This document shows, in pieces, positions 50,516 to 60,500 of a stretch of DNA of 64,000 nucleotides. A program made the translations under genes and the position numbers. The first letter of the stretch is position 1; each line of letters opens with the position of its first letter. The notes under the pieces are model-generated. The model saw only the letters and a list, made by a program, of their open reading frames with translations, ran no database searches and was not told the DNA's origin. This DNA is from JABDMH01 sp965223165 (GTDB taxonomy: Bacteria > Bacteroidota > Bacteroidia > Chitinophagales > Saprospiraceae). The stretch lies in assembly GCA_965223165.1 (NCBI GenBank), contig CBDCVQ010000003.1:186001-250000 (forward strand), written 5' to 3'.

Positions 50516-51256
50516 TCAGACAGATATAATATGTGCTGCATCGATGGGGGATTTACCCATCATCTTGAGGAGCACTTGAGCCACCGTGACCACATCCTTT
50601 TCGCAGTAGGTTGCTATGCGATCCAGATCCTGCTCTTCCCAGTAGACCTGGCCGACCATGCTCCCATCGATATCGTCTTTGGGCGTATCCACGTGAAGCA
50701 CAGACGCCAGCAGGTCCAGAGAGGTGAAATTCTTCACGTCCCCAAACTTCCACAGTTGCATGGTATCGAGCAGATGCTTTGTTTCCCAGGGTTTCTTGCC
50801 GGACAGTTGTAGGGTCTCTGGCAAGGCGATCCCATGGATCAGCAGACGACGGCACAAGAAAGGGATATCAAACTCCTTGATGTTGTGCCCACATATGCCA
50901 TGCTGCGCGGGGTCCGAGTAGTGACGAGCAAGCAGGTCTACAAAGTCTTGCAGCAGTTGCGCCTCGTCTGCAGAGCAAAATGATTTGAGTCGCATCCCTT
51001 TGTTGCCATTATGCAGATAACCGATGGAGATGCACACGACTTTGCCAAATTCGGCAAAGATGGCGGCTCGACCTCGATATGACGCGGCCGCCTGCTCCTC
51101 GGAGGCTGTTTCACCTGGCGGGAGCCGTAGCAGAAACTGGGCCTTCTTCTTCCAATGCTCCTTCTGCCGTTCGGGCAATTCCTCATAGGTCTTGCTTCCG
51201 CTTACCGTCTCAATATCAAGGAATAGTATCTGGTGCAGCTGTATGCCTTCTAACAT
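50516..51256 (-). CDS. DEDD-family 3'-5' exonuclease (PolB-type)
   Basis: A 246-residue nuclease-like protein with ribonuclease H fold. Exo I is LFLDIETVSG (D14, E16). Exo II is in GHNIKEFDIPFLCRRLL, and Exo III in YCEKDVVTVAQVLLKM with Asp. It matches the predicted 3'-5' exonuclease family related to the proofreading domain of DNA polymerase B, common and uncharacterised in Bacteroidota. No polymerase domain is attached. The gene is divergent from the coiled-coil gene and upstream of rpe. Confidence 0.85.
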   Translation of the reverse strand: MLEGIQLHQILFLDIETVSGSKTYEELPERQKEHWKKKAQFLLRLPPGETASEEQAAASYRGRAAIFAEFGKVVCISIGYLHNGNKGMRLKSFCSADEAQLLQDFVDLLARHYSDPAQHGICGHNIKEFDIPFLCRRLLIHGIALPETLQLSGKKPWETKHLLDTMQLWKFGDVKNFTSLDLLASVLHVDTPKDDIDGSMVGQVYWEEQDLDRIATYCEKDVVTVAQVLLKMMGKSPIDAAHIISV

Positions 51257-51370
51257 CTGAATTGCAATTGAGGGGGAAGATAATTATTTTGAGAAAGGCG
51301 CAATCCAATTCAATGGGGTGGCGTTACAACCGTAAGCCTTATTTATAACTAATTTCAAAATTGATTTAAA

Positions 51371-52351
51371 ATGAGTCAGAAGAATTCGCAAAGCCAACTG
51401 ATTGCAGTTGCCTCTATTACGATTTTGGTTCTGCTCGGCATCATCGGATGGCAATTCTACAACAGCTCGCAGAAGGACAAGCTGATCGCCAAACACGAGT
51501 CCGAAAGCGCTGAAGCCGAACAAGTGCGGGTCGAGCTTGAGAAAGAATACTATGAAGCCCTATCCGACCTGGAAGAACTGCGAAGTGACAATACCGAGCT
51601 CAACGGTATGATCGAGTCACAAAAGGAAGACCTGAAAAAACAGAAGAAACAGATCGCCAGCTTGATCACCAACAAGAAGGATTTGGCTGTCGCACGCGAA
51701 GAGATCAAGAAGTTGAGAGAACAAGCGGAGGCCGCTGTAGCGCAGCTGGAGGAGCTTCAGAAGGAGAACGAGGTCCTGGCGGCCAACAATGAGCGGCTAC
51801 TACAGGAGAAGGAGATTTTGACGGACGAGGTGACCAAAGAGCGGCAAGTCAACGATGAGCTGCTCACCGTAAAGGCGGCCCTCGTCGAAGAGAAAGAAGA
51901 CCTGACCAAAGAGCGAAATATGCTGTCGAAGAAGGTCACCCGAGCCAGCGTGATCAATGTCACCGATATCGACGTGCAAGGGTACAAGCTGAAGGGTAGT
52001 GGCAAAGAGGTCAAACGAGGCAGCGCCAAAAATGTAGACCTGCTCAAGATCTGCTTCAAGGCCAATGAGAATGCAGTCGCCGATCCGGGCAACGAAGAGT
52101 TCTTCGTGCGCATCATTTCTCCCGAAGGCGAGACCATTGCTGTAGAAGATATGGGCAGTGGGGTGATCACAGATTGGGAGAGCAATGAAGAAGTAAGATT
52201 CACCAAGTCCAAAGAGCTGATGTATACCGGTACCGATGCCATGAGTTGTCTGAGCTGGCAGTCCGAGACCCCGATGGTCAAAGGACTCTACTCCGTGCTG
52301 GTCTACAACAAAGGATACAAGGCAGGCGAGTCGACATTCAAGCTCAACTAG
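51371..52351 (+). CDS. Membrane-anchored coiled-coil protein
   Basis: A 326-residue protein. A hydrophobic segment at about 10-30 (LIAVASITILVLLGIIGWQF) acts as an anchor. A long charged coiled coil occupies about 35-190 (heptads rich in Glu, Lys and Leu), and a beta-rich C-terminal domain of about 130 residues follows (VINVTDIDVQGYKLKG to STFKLN). No named domain recognised. The architecture suggests an envelope-spanning structural or regulatory protein facing the periplasm. It has its own downstream terminator and is monocistronic. Confidence 0.8.
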   Translation: MSQKNSQSQLIAVASITILVLLGIIGWQFYNSSQKDKLIAKHESESAEAEQVRVELEKEYYEALSDLEELRSDNTELNGMIESQKEDLKKQKKQIASLITNKKDLAVAREEIKKLREQAEAAVAQLEELQKENEVLAANNERLLQEKEILTDEVTKERQVNDELLTVKAALVEEKEDLTKERNMLSKKVTRASVINVTDIDVQGYKLKGSGKEVKRGSAKNVDLLKICFKANENAVADPGNEEFFVRIISPEGETIAVEDMGSGVITDWESNEEVRFTKSKELMYTGTDAMSCLSWQSETPMVKGLYSVLVYNKGYKAGESTFKLN

Positions 52352-52383
52352 TTTAGTAGCTCTTCGCAGCAAAGAAATAGATT

Positions 52384-52410
52384 GGCCCGTCCGTTAGGCG
52401 GGCCTTTTTT
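52384..52410 (+). terminator. Intrinsic terminator after the coiled-coil gene
   Basis: An 8-bp GC stem (GGCCCGTC with GGCGGGCC, one T-G pair, loop CGTTA, 52384-52404) is followed by six T. It lies 33 nt after the stop codon. Confidence 0.88.
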
Positions 52411-52529
52411 ATGGCCCTCACTGGCCATCACCCACTCGCTCGTAGACACCTGCTCGGCCTTGGTCGAGGGGTATGGTCAGCCAGACTTCTTTAACAGGAC
52501 GCTAACGGATCGACTCCTGCAAATTCGGT

Positions 52530-52537
52530 TATATTTG
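52530..52537 (+). promoter_or_regulatory. Possible -7 element (TATATTTG) of lepB
   Basis: TATATTTG followed by C fits the Bacteroidota -7 consensus and ends 25 nt before the lepB GTG start, in the gap after a strong terminator. No convincing -33 at 19-21 nt upstream. Confidence 0.5.
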
Positions 52538-52562
52538 CGAGGTTTTAAAAATACCAGTCGCC

Positions 52563-54119
52563 GTGGTTGTCATTGCTTTCTTGTTCATTGGATACATACT
52601 GCTGAGTATCAGCCTATACAAGGTGTTTGAAAAGGCCAATTACCCGGGGTGGCATGGCCTGGTACCTGGACTGAATTTTGTCACGATGGCCGAGATGGTC
52701 GGACGCAAGAAGGTCCATGCCGCATGGTTGCTGTTTCCGATTGTCAACTTCTTCATCTACGCCGGGCTTTGCATCGATGTCGTGCGCTCCTTTGGCAAGC
52801 ACAAATTCTGGCATTCATTCGTGGCCGTGGTGCTCGCTCCTCTGGCCTTCTTCTTTCTTGGCGGGAAGAAGGACGAGAAATACGAGGGACCGGTACTGCA
52901 ATCTGAGCGAGACTACAAGACCCGACTGGAGGCGGCAAAAAACAGCAACAAAATTGGACAGTACCAAAAGCTACAACGCCAAAATCCGTACAAAAAGAGT
53001 GGTGGTCGCGAGTGGGTCGAATCCATCATCTTTGCCGTTTTTGCGGCAGCTTTCATCCGGATGTTTCTCATAGAGATGTACAAGATTCCGACCTCGTCTA
53101 TGGAAGGGTCGTTGCTGGTGGGAGACTTTCTCTGTGTGAGCAAGGCACATTATGGCATGCGCATGCCGCAGACGATCGCCATGATACCCCTCCTGCACAA
53201 TCGACTTCCTTTCTTCAACAAAGAATCATACTGGGAAAAGCCTACTCTCCCCTATTTTCGTCTCCCCGCCTTCGAAACCATTGACCACAACGATCCGGTC
53301 GTCTTCAACTATCCCGAAGGAGATAGTGTGGTGATCACACCTGGTCGCACATACAGTGTCTACGACATCAAACGGGGAGGTGTCCCTACGACTGCCGAGA
53401 TTCGAGATGACATCGTGACTCGCCCGATGGACAAGATGGATCACTACATCAAGCGATGCATCGGATTGCCGGGTGATAGCTTGCAGATCATCGACAAGCA
53501 AGTACATATCAATGGCCAGCCAGCCACCAATCCCACCAATATCCAGTTTTCATACATTGTACGATCGCAGGGTACACCGTTAAACACGAAGAAGCTCAAG
53601 GAGTGGGGCGTCAATCTCAGCGATGGTCGAGATCCCATCTACATGCTCAATGAGCAGCAAGTGGAGAAAATCCGAGGAATGGGAAACGTCACCGTAGAAC
53701 CCATGCCCCAGACCGAGCGTCCCCTGTTTCCCTATGATGCCAATATCAACGCTGGCTGGACCGTAGACAACTACGGCCCGATCTACATCCCTAAGAAAGG
53801 TGCCACAGTGGCCATCAGCCCAGACAAGATCGCCCCTTTCGAGCGCATTATCGAAAAGTACGAAGGCAACACACTCCACATCGCAGGCGATCAAGTGATG
53901 ATCAACGGACAACCCGCCACGTCCTATACTTTTCAGATGGACTACTACTGGATGATGGGGGACAATCGGCACAACTCAGAAGACTCCCGGGTATGGGGCT
54001 TTGTACCCGAGGATCACGTCGTGGGCAAGCCGCTCTTTATCTGGTTTTCGACACAAGATGGCAGCATGAGAAACGGCATCCGCTGGAGCCGACTCTTTAC
54101 ATCGGCCAAGAAACCCTAG
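52563..54119 (+). CDS. lepB: Signal peptidase I, long Bacteroidota form
   Basis: Membrane protease that removes Sec signal peptides. The 518 residues start at GTG. An N-terminal module of three or four membrane helices (~1-100) precedes the catalytic part, which begins with helix SIIFAVFAAAFIRMFLI. It contains the nucleophile S179 in IPTSSMEGSL and the general base K297 in DHYIKRCIGLPGD. The terminal box GDNRHNSEDSRVWGFVPEDHVVG is split across the C-terminal region. An insertion of roughly 100 residues between conserved boxes makes it much longer than E. coli LepB (324). No ATG lies near the N-terminus, so the GTG start is preferred. Confidence 0.93.
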   Translation: MVVIAFLFIGYILLSISLYKVFEKANYPGWHGLVPGLNFVTMAEMVGRKKVHAAWLLFPIVNFFIYAGLCIDVVRSFGKHKFWHSFVAVVLAPLAFFFLGGKKDEKYEGPVLQSERDYKTRLEAAKNSNKIGQYQKLQRQNPYKKSGGREWVESIIFAVFAAAFIRMFLIEMYKIPTSSMEGSLLVGDFLCVSKAHYGMRMPQTIAMIPLLHNRLPFFNKESYWEKPTLPYFRLPAFETIDHNDPVVFNYPEGDSVVITPGRTYSVYDIKRGGVPTTAEIRDDIVTRPMDKMDHYIKRCIGLPGDSLQIIDKQVHINGQPATNPTNIQFSYIVRSQGTPLNTKKLKEWGVNLSDGRDPIYMLNEQQVEKIRGMGNVTVEPMPQTERPLFPYDANINAGWTVDNYGPIYIPKKGATVAISPDKIAPFERIIEKYEGNTLHIAGDQVMINGQPATSYTFQMDYYWMMGDNRHNSEDSRVWGFVPEDHVVGKPLFIWFSTQDGSMRNGIRWSRLFTSAKKP

Positions 54120-54274
54120 CTTTGGCTGCGTAGGTCTCTGCTTTGCTAGCCCGATAGACGTCCATCTACCGCACAGCCGTTCCACCTTCCTTGTCTGGCA
54201 AGTTTTTTCTCAGGTGTGCTTCACTCGCTCTAGATATGGGCCCACACAGGCGCCAAATATCAGTGAACGCTGGA

Positions 54275-54499
54275 CTAGTAGAGTTGCGCATTAAATCTTG
54301 TGGTTAATTCTAATGTCTTTGGTCCGCATACTTCGTTGCAAAGCCTCGCCATAGCAGCGGCTAGCCACCCGCCCGCTTTCGCGGTTCCCTCACTTCTCGC
54401 ATTGTCATGCTCGACTCTTCGAGATCGCTCGGTCATGCCTCGTCTGCGAACAAAATCCTATTAAAATTATTCAACATATCTAATGCGAAACTCTACTAG
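54275..54499. mobile_element. MITE-like element with 15-bp inverted repeats and CTAG flanks
   Basis: TAGAGTTGCGCATTA (54279-54293) and TAATGCGAAACTCTA (54481-54495) are inverted repeats with one mismatch, bounding 217 bp. Both ends are flanked by CTAG (54275-54278 and 54496-54499), a possible 4-bp target duplication of the YTAR type used by some IS families such as IS701. There is no transposase gene inside, so it would be a non-autonomous miniature element. It lies between lepB and the beta-propeller-like gene and ends 43 bp before the latter's start. Confidence 0.7.
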
Positions 54500-54542
54500 G
54501 ACAAGTGGTCAAAGCCAGGGGCAATCACTATCTTGGGCTCCC

Positions 54543-55430
54543 ATGCGGGTACTTCATACCATTGCCTTTCTCACGTTTTCTCTTTGTTTTTCATCAGCAC
54601 AACAGAGTGACCTCTATTTGGTCCAGTTGGATCGGGTGGGAAGTTCTTTTGAAATATCCAGGCCCCAACTGCTGTCCGGATTTAATCCGGGTGGCTACAC
54701 TAACCAGCCCGCATTTGTCGACCATCATCGGCTGTTGGTGAGTGCCGGTCCGCGAGAGGAAATGCAGGCCACGGACATCTACGAGCTTGACCTGCGAAGC
54801 CAAAAGATCCGGCGGATCACAAAGACGGAGGACCGAGAGTACTCGCCCCGTCCAGCGCCCGACGGTATGATCTCCTGCGTGGTGGTGGAGGTAGAAGCGG
54901 ATGACAATCAGTGTCTCTGGCAATACCCTGGCGACCTGTCTGGCGGAGGAAAAGCCCTGCTGCCTCAGGCCAACGATGTGGGTTACTATTGTGCCCTGCG
55001 AGATGGCTGGATGGCCGTCTTTGAAGTGGGCGAGCCCAATAGACTCTTCCTCTATGACGCCAAGGCCGGGTCCAAGCACTTTATCAGCGAGAATGTCGGA
55101 CGTTGTCTCCAGCGCACAGGAGATGGCTCACTCATCTATGTGCACAAGTTCTCTGAAGACTATTCGTTTTTGAAAAAGGTGTCCGTGGATAGCTTGCGCC
55201 CGATGGTGGTCAAGAAGACGATACCCAATGGAGAGGATTTCGTCATTGTGGAGGACAGCTATCTACTGATGGGTAGGCAGAGTAAATTGTACTGTCTGGA
55301 TCTGGCGGGCGATAATACCTGGCGTGAATTGGCCGATCTAGGCCCCATGGGTATCCAGCAGATTACCCGACTGGCACATAATGGTGTCAATAAGCTCGCG
55401 ATCGTCACCAGTCCAGTTTCCCAGCCTTGA
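54543..55430 (+). CDS. Secreted beta-propeller-like (TolB/WD40-type) protein
   Basis: A 295-residue protein when started at MRVLHTIAFLTFSLCFSSAQ, a clear signal peptide. An ATG 60 nt upstream lies in the MITE-like end and is less likely. The mature part shows repeated beta-strand units such as ATDIYELDLRSQKIRRITK and NRLFLYDAKAGSKHFISENV, typical of TolB/WD40-like PD40 repeats, which often bind partner proteins. No enzymatic motif is visible. The gene is preceded by the mobile element and followed by 430 bp without a gene. Confidence 0.75.
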   Translation: MRVLHTIAFLTFSLCFSSAQQSDLYLVQLDRVGSSFEISRPQLLSGFNPGGYTNQPAFVDHHRLLVSAGPREEMQATDIYELDLRSQKIRRITKTEDREYSPRPAPDGMISCVVVEVEADDNQCLWQYPGDLSGGGKALLPQANDVGYYCALRDGWMAVFEVGEPNRLFLYDAKAGSKHFISENVGRCLQRTGDGSLIYVHKFSEDYSFLKKVSVDSLRPMVVKKTIPNGEDFVIVEDSYLLMGRQSKLYCLDLAGDNTWRELADLGPMGIQQITRLAHNGVNKLAIVTSPVSQP

Positions 55431-55860
55431 TTGTGTGGACCAGGGGAGACATCTTTCTGGACTCAGTGGTCTATCATTTTAACTAGCGCTGATGGTGCCG
55501 CTGAGGGATGGCCAAACATGACCCTACATATCCATGCAAACCGCTCAGTGCCGCATCTTGGCCGAGCTTGCGCACCGGTTTGAAGCCATCGGTATCGTCT
55601 GTTAGGCACACTTCATGATTAGCGGACCCTTTCAGAGCCCGGAAAGCGCGTATATTTACTCCTAAGTCATGCATAAGACGATCTGTTGCGAAGCCACATT
55701 TGCCCGCCCTCTTTGGCAGCCCTCGGTGCTCCGTGCTGCATCGTACGAATGCCACGATGCCACTGCTAAAATCTGCGGCTCAGCCAATTTCAGGGCTTCC
55801 ATGGCTTCTCATGGCAAATTTCCAATGCATGGGTTGCGTTACAAGTAAAATACATCGAAT
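55431..55860. other. Gene-free region before the subtilisin gene
   Basis: No convincing gene in 430 bp. A 90-codon open frame on the minus strand (55483-55755) has no recognisable domain and unlike codon use, and is considered spurious. Hairpins, promoters and IS ends were looked for; none is clear. Confidence 0.5.
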
Positions 55861-57462
55861 ATGTCCCACGATCGATTGACCATTTTTTTATTGGTTTGGG
55901 TACTTGGCGCACCTGCCATCCATGCGCAGGCAGGCAAGGCAGGCCAGCTGATCGTGCAGTTTGCCAACGGCTTTGATCATCAGCAGCTACACTATGACAA
56001 GTCCCGCAAGGCGATGCCGTATAGCACTAAAGCACTGTCCGCGCGAAAGAACATCCATCACCTCCACTTTGACACGGACGCAGATCTTGGTGAGATGAAA
56101 GCTGCCCTGGAGCAACATCCGGCCGTGCTGCACGTCCAGTACAATCGGGAGCTCAAGCGAAGAGGGGGTGGCCGGACGCCCAACGATCCACTATATGCCC
56201 AACAATGGAACCTCGAACGGATCGGGCTGCCGGACGTCTGGATGCAAGGCACCGGTGGCACGACCCCTTGTGGTGACCCAATCGTACTGGCCGTCTTTGA
56301 CTTTGGCATTGATGCCGATCACCCCGACATCGCCGACCAGCTTTGGACCAATCCGGGAGAGATACCCGACAATGGTTTTGATGATGATCAGAATGGGTAC
56401 GTTGACGACTATCTCGGGGTCAACCTCGATACCAAAGATGACAAGCACGCGATCGACCCACAATACCATGGCACTTCAGTGGCAGGCGTGATGGGCTCCA
56501 AGGGCGACAACGGTTTGGGCGTGTCCGGTATCAGTTGGCAAAACCAACTCCTGATCATCAGCTCGGAAGAAAAAGATGAAGCCCTGGCCATCCAAGCCAT
56601 GGAGTACGTGATCCAACTGCGCCAGAAGTACAACGATACCAACGGAGCCGAAGGAGCCTACATCGTAGCCATGAACAACTCATGGGGCCGCGAGGGACTC
56701 TTTGAGGAGCAGTTTCCCATCTTCTGTGGCATGTTTAACGATCTGGGTGCCGTAGGTGTCCTGGGCGTAGGGTCTACTGAAAATGATCAGGTGAATACCG
56801 ACGTCTTTGGAGACATCCCCAGCGACTGCTCCAGCGATTTTCTCATCGTGGTGACCAACACAGACCAATCGGATGAGCTGGCGGTAGCGGGATTTGGAAA
56901 GGAGAACGTGGACCTCAGTGCCCCGGGCGAAGGTATTTACACTTTGGCACCCGATGGCCAATATACGACTGAAGGAGGGACCTCCTATGCAACGCCGCAC
57001 GTCTCCGGTGCAATCGGTCTCTTGTACAGTTTGCCCACGGCCCCTTTCTGCGATCATGCCCGGATCAGCCCGACCGATGCGCTGCGCGATATCAAGCGAT
57101 TTATCCTGGACGGAGCCAAACCTCTACCCAGCCTACAGGGCAAGACCGTGAGTGGTGGGCGGTTGGACCTGGTCAATACGATCGATAGGGTGACCCATAC
57201 CTTGGATCTGGGGGCAGTGGCCCTGCAGGTGAGGCCGAATCCCGTTGGAGAAACCCTTTACGTGGATCTGTCGACAAAGCACTCCACTAGCCTTGAGGTC
57301 AATATCTATGACGTGCTCGGCAGATTGATCTATGCCCAGCGGGACCTGGACAGCTCGGACCCCTGGCTAAAAATCGACGCAAGCCAGTGGCCGGCCGGCT
57401 ACTATGTGCTTAACTTTCGCAGTGCGGGCAGCCAAGGCTCGCTCAAGCTCCTCAAGCAATAG
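55861..57462 (+). CDS. Secreted subtilisin-like (S8) peptidase with T9SS sorting domain
   Basis: A 533-residue serine protease. It has a signal peptide (~1-23, ending AIHAQ) and a propeptide-like region (~24-105). The S8 domain has catalytic D147 in AVFDFGID, H203 in YHGTSVAGVMG and S375 in GGTSYATPHVSGA, with oxyanion Asn in MNNSWG. A type IX secretion C-terminal domain (~450-533, VRPNPVGETLYVDLS, IYDVLGRLIY, GYYVLNF, ending LKLLKQ) marks export to the cell surface or medium. It faces the large repeat protein gene, also a T9SS cargo. Confidence 0.93.
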   Translation: MSHDRLTIFLLVWVLGAPAIHAQAGKAGQLIVQFANGFDHQQLHYDKSRKAMPYSTKALSARKNIHHLHFDTDADLGEMKAALEQHPAVLHVQYNRELKRRGGGRTPNDPLYAQQWNLERIGLPDVWMQGTGGTTPCGDPIVLAVFDFGIDADHPDIADQLWTNPGEIPDNGFDDDQNGYVDDYLGVNLDTKDDKHAIDPQYHGTSVAGVMGSKGDNGLGVSGISWQNQLLIISSEEKDEALAIQAMEYVIQLRQKYNDTNGAEGAYIVAMNNSWGREGLFEEQFPIFCGMFNDLGAVGVLGVGSTENDQVNTDVFGDIPSDCSSDFLIVVTNTDQSDELAVAGFGKENVDLSAPGEGIYTLAPDGQYTTEGGTSYATPHVSGAIGLLYSLPTAPFCDHARISPTDALRDIKRFILDGAKPLPSLQGKTVSGGRLDLVNTIDRVTHTLDLGAVALQVRPNPVGETLYVDLSTKHSTSLEVNIYDVLGRLIYAQRDLDSSDPWLKIDASQWPAGYYVLNFRSAGSQGSLKLLKQ

Positions 57463-57494
57463 GTCTGACGATGTCCTGACGGCAGGCCAAGACT

Positions 57495-57526
57495 AAAAAA
57501 GGGATCCAGCCAGCCGGCCAGATCCC
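57495..57526 (-). terminator. Terminator for the large repeat-protein gene
   Basis: On the minus strand a stem with arms GGGATC and GATCCC plus inner GCC/GGC (57501-57526) is followed by six T (57500-57495). It lies about 54 nt after the repeat-protein stop in the gap between convergent genes. Confidence 0.75.
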
Positions 57527-57579
57527 CCCACGTATATAAAATTGAGGCTTTCTCTAAATTGTTCCTTCAGCAGATGTGC

Positions 57580-60500
57580 TCACCTGACGACAAACTTGTC
57601 CGTGTGCTCACCCCCGGATTGTGATCGCAAGGTCATGAAGTACATTCCCCCATGCTCGATCGGAACCTGCAAAATCACCGGGTCGGAATCACTGGCAAAC
57701 TGCACGGCGTGGACGTGCTGTCCCTGTATATTGAACAGGTGCATGCTGGTCTTTTCGCTGATGATGTCCGGGATCTTGAAGTACAGCTCCTCCCGTGCCG
57801 TCTGCAGTATGAGTAGTCGCTGTCCCGGGGTCAGGTTGCGACGCGGACAAGTCACCTGTCCCAATGCTACCGCAGTGCTGCAGTCGGGATTGCGCTGGTC
57901 CATCGCGACAAATTCATACGACTGAATACCATCTGCTAGCAGCGGCCCCAATGTCACGGGCAGCTGGTCATAGGCGTAGGTACCATAGTGCACGCCATTG
58001 CCTCGGATATCAAACGTCTCCCCATGAGATCCCAGGGGCTCCAACATCAATCGAACCAGAAAGGAGTCATTTTCACACTGTAGAGTGTCCAGCTGCAGGT
58101 CACCCAGGGCACAGTCTTCGAGGCAAGGCCCTTGCTCGAGCTCCACCGTCATGCAGCATGTCCGGTTGTCAGACACGCAGACGGTGATGGCACGGGGTAC
58201 CGTGTCACCATGCCACGGTATGGATGCGGGCAGCTGGCTGGCTGGAAAGTATCCTGCGTAATGATCACCCAGGTAGATGTCGTAGTTGTCAAAAGGCCCG
58301 ACGATGGATTCGATGACGACATGCACGGCAGAATCCGCTCCGCACCGCGACAGGTGGGCCCGCACAGACTCATATTCGCACTGAGCTTCGCATACCACTC
58401 GTCCGATGTCCAATATCCGGTGGCACTCATGAAACTCTGCGTCGCACAATTCAAACTGATAGAACTGCTCCCCTCCGGCCAATGGCCCGACACGCACCGG
58501 GAGATCACGGTAGCGGTACTTGAGCTCATGGTCATGTCCTTTGATATAGAAATATCGAGAGTGCGGACCAACATGGTCAAAGTCTACGACGAAGTAAAAC
58601 TGTCCTGTCGAATCGCAGGGCAATATGTGGGTCTCCACCTCGGTGAAGTTGCAGTCGTCTTCCTCCCCACAATCCGGTGCCTCCAACTCCAGGTAATGAC
58701 ATTCATCATTCGGCCCGTGTGGACAGATTTTAATCACATCATAGTCCATGCCGCTAGCAGGGAAGCCCTCCATCTTGAGTGGCAAAGCATCCGTCTTAAA
58801 GGTGCCCAGCAGACGGCCATTGGCATATAGATCAAAGGAGTCAAGCGCTTCTAGTTCTAGATCTAGCTTGATTGCATAGGTGGTATCTGACGTGCATGCT
58901 CCCACATCGATCTCGATCTCAGACTCGTCGTCACAGTCCATATCATCCAGCTCCAGCCGGGCCGTGCAGTCAGGCTGCGCATAGTCTGACAGCTCGATGA
59001 TCAGGTCGTGATCCTTGGGACGCAGTGGTCCCACTACCACGGGAAGTTCCGCATAGGCGTACTTGGCCTCAAATCCTCGATTGCTATGCAGGACAAAGTA
59101 GTCGGATCGAGTACCCGAGGTCTCAAGATCTATGGCAATGTAGAGATCGCCCTCCTCGCACCCGACAAATTCCGCCGTGATCTCGTCAAATGTGCAGGTC
59201 TTTCGCGCACAAGCGGGAGACTCCACGGGCATCTCGGTACAGCACAGCGACCCGTCCGTCGCACAAATCTCAAGATCGTCCCATACCCTGCCGCTGGCGG
59301 GAAAGTCCGGCAGCCGGAGTGGCAGCTGATCCGTATGGTACGCGCCAAATGAGGTGCCGTTGACCACCAGCTCAAACGTGGTAAACGCATCCGTGCTAAA
59401 GTCCAACTCCAGGACATAGGTGCTGTCAGAAGTGCAGTCACCCACACCCATCTCCAGGTTATCTATTGCACAGGGACAATCGGTATCCTCCAAATAGAAG
59501 GCTGAGGCACAGTCAGGCGATGAGGGATCATACACGAGGAACTCTATCCCTTTCTGCCCCACATCCAGCGGTCCCACAATGATTGGCTGCGCCAAGACAG
59601 AAAAGAGACCCAGCCGCTGACCGTTGGCCTTGACCTTGACGCTATCCAACCCGCCTTCATAATCGAAGTGGATCTCCGCGTAAAGGTCTTCCAGGTCACA
59701 GTTGATCGGCGTCGCACATAGATCAAAGATGGCGCAATCCGGGAAGCAATCATCTCCCGAGATTGTCGATGAGGTGAGGCAGGAGTCACGGCCCAGAAGC
59801 GTCACCGCAAATTCGCGCAGGGATTCGGCAGCATGCGCAAATGGCCCCAGCACCACGGGCCGGTCATGCATGGCATAGTCCCCGTAAAATGTACCGTCCC
59901 CACGGATGCTGAATGAATCCGTGGACTCGCCCGCATATTCAAAATCAAGCTTGACGTAGAACATCGAGTCGCCACATTCCACCGCTCTGGTATAGAGTGC
60001 GCCTAATCCACAAGATCCGGCACAGTAGGGTGCCTGCACTTCGATCTCGTGACAGCATGCATCCTGATCGTTGGCGCAGACCTTAATATGATCATGCTCC
60101 GCTCCTGAGGACGCATAGGACACCACTACCGGCAATTCCTGCGTGGCAAAAAATCCGATTAAATCACCATTGATATATAGATCGAAATGGTCAAAGCCTT
60201 GCGCTTCAAATCCCACTTCCACCACTGGCATTCCATCCATGCTACACTCCAGCACCTCGGCATAGAGTCCTTCTATGGTACAACCTTCGCAAGCTGGTGC
60301 CTCAAACTCCACCGCCACCTGACAGTTGGAATCGGCCGCGTCCACAATCATCAATTCATACATACTGCCGTTCCCAACAAAGGGTCCAATCTTTACAGGG
60401 AGATCCTCATAATGGAAATCGCCATAGTCGGCCCCATTACCCAAAACCCGAAAACCCGACGCACTTCCGTGTTGGGCCTGAAAGTCTATGTAGGTATAAA

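Noticed and set aside
54483..54542. Upstream ATG as start of the beta-propeller-like protein
   Set aside because: It lies in the inverted repeat end of the mobile element and would bury the signal peptide 20 residues inside.
55483..55755. 90-codon gene on the minus strand
   Set aside because: No recognisable domain, signal or context, and no sign of a promoter; treated as chance open frame.
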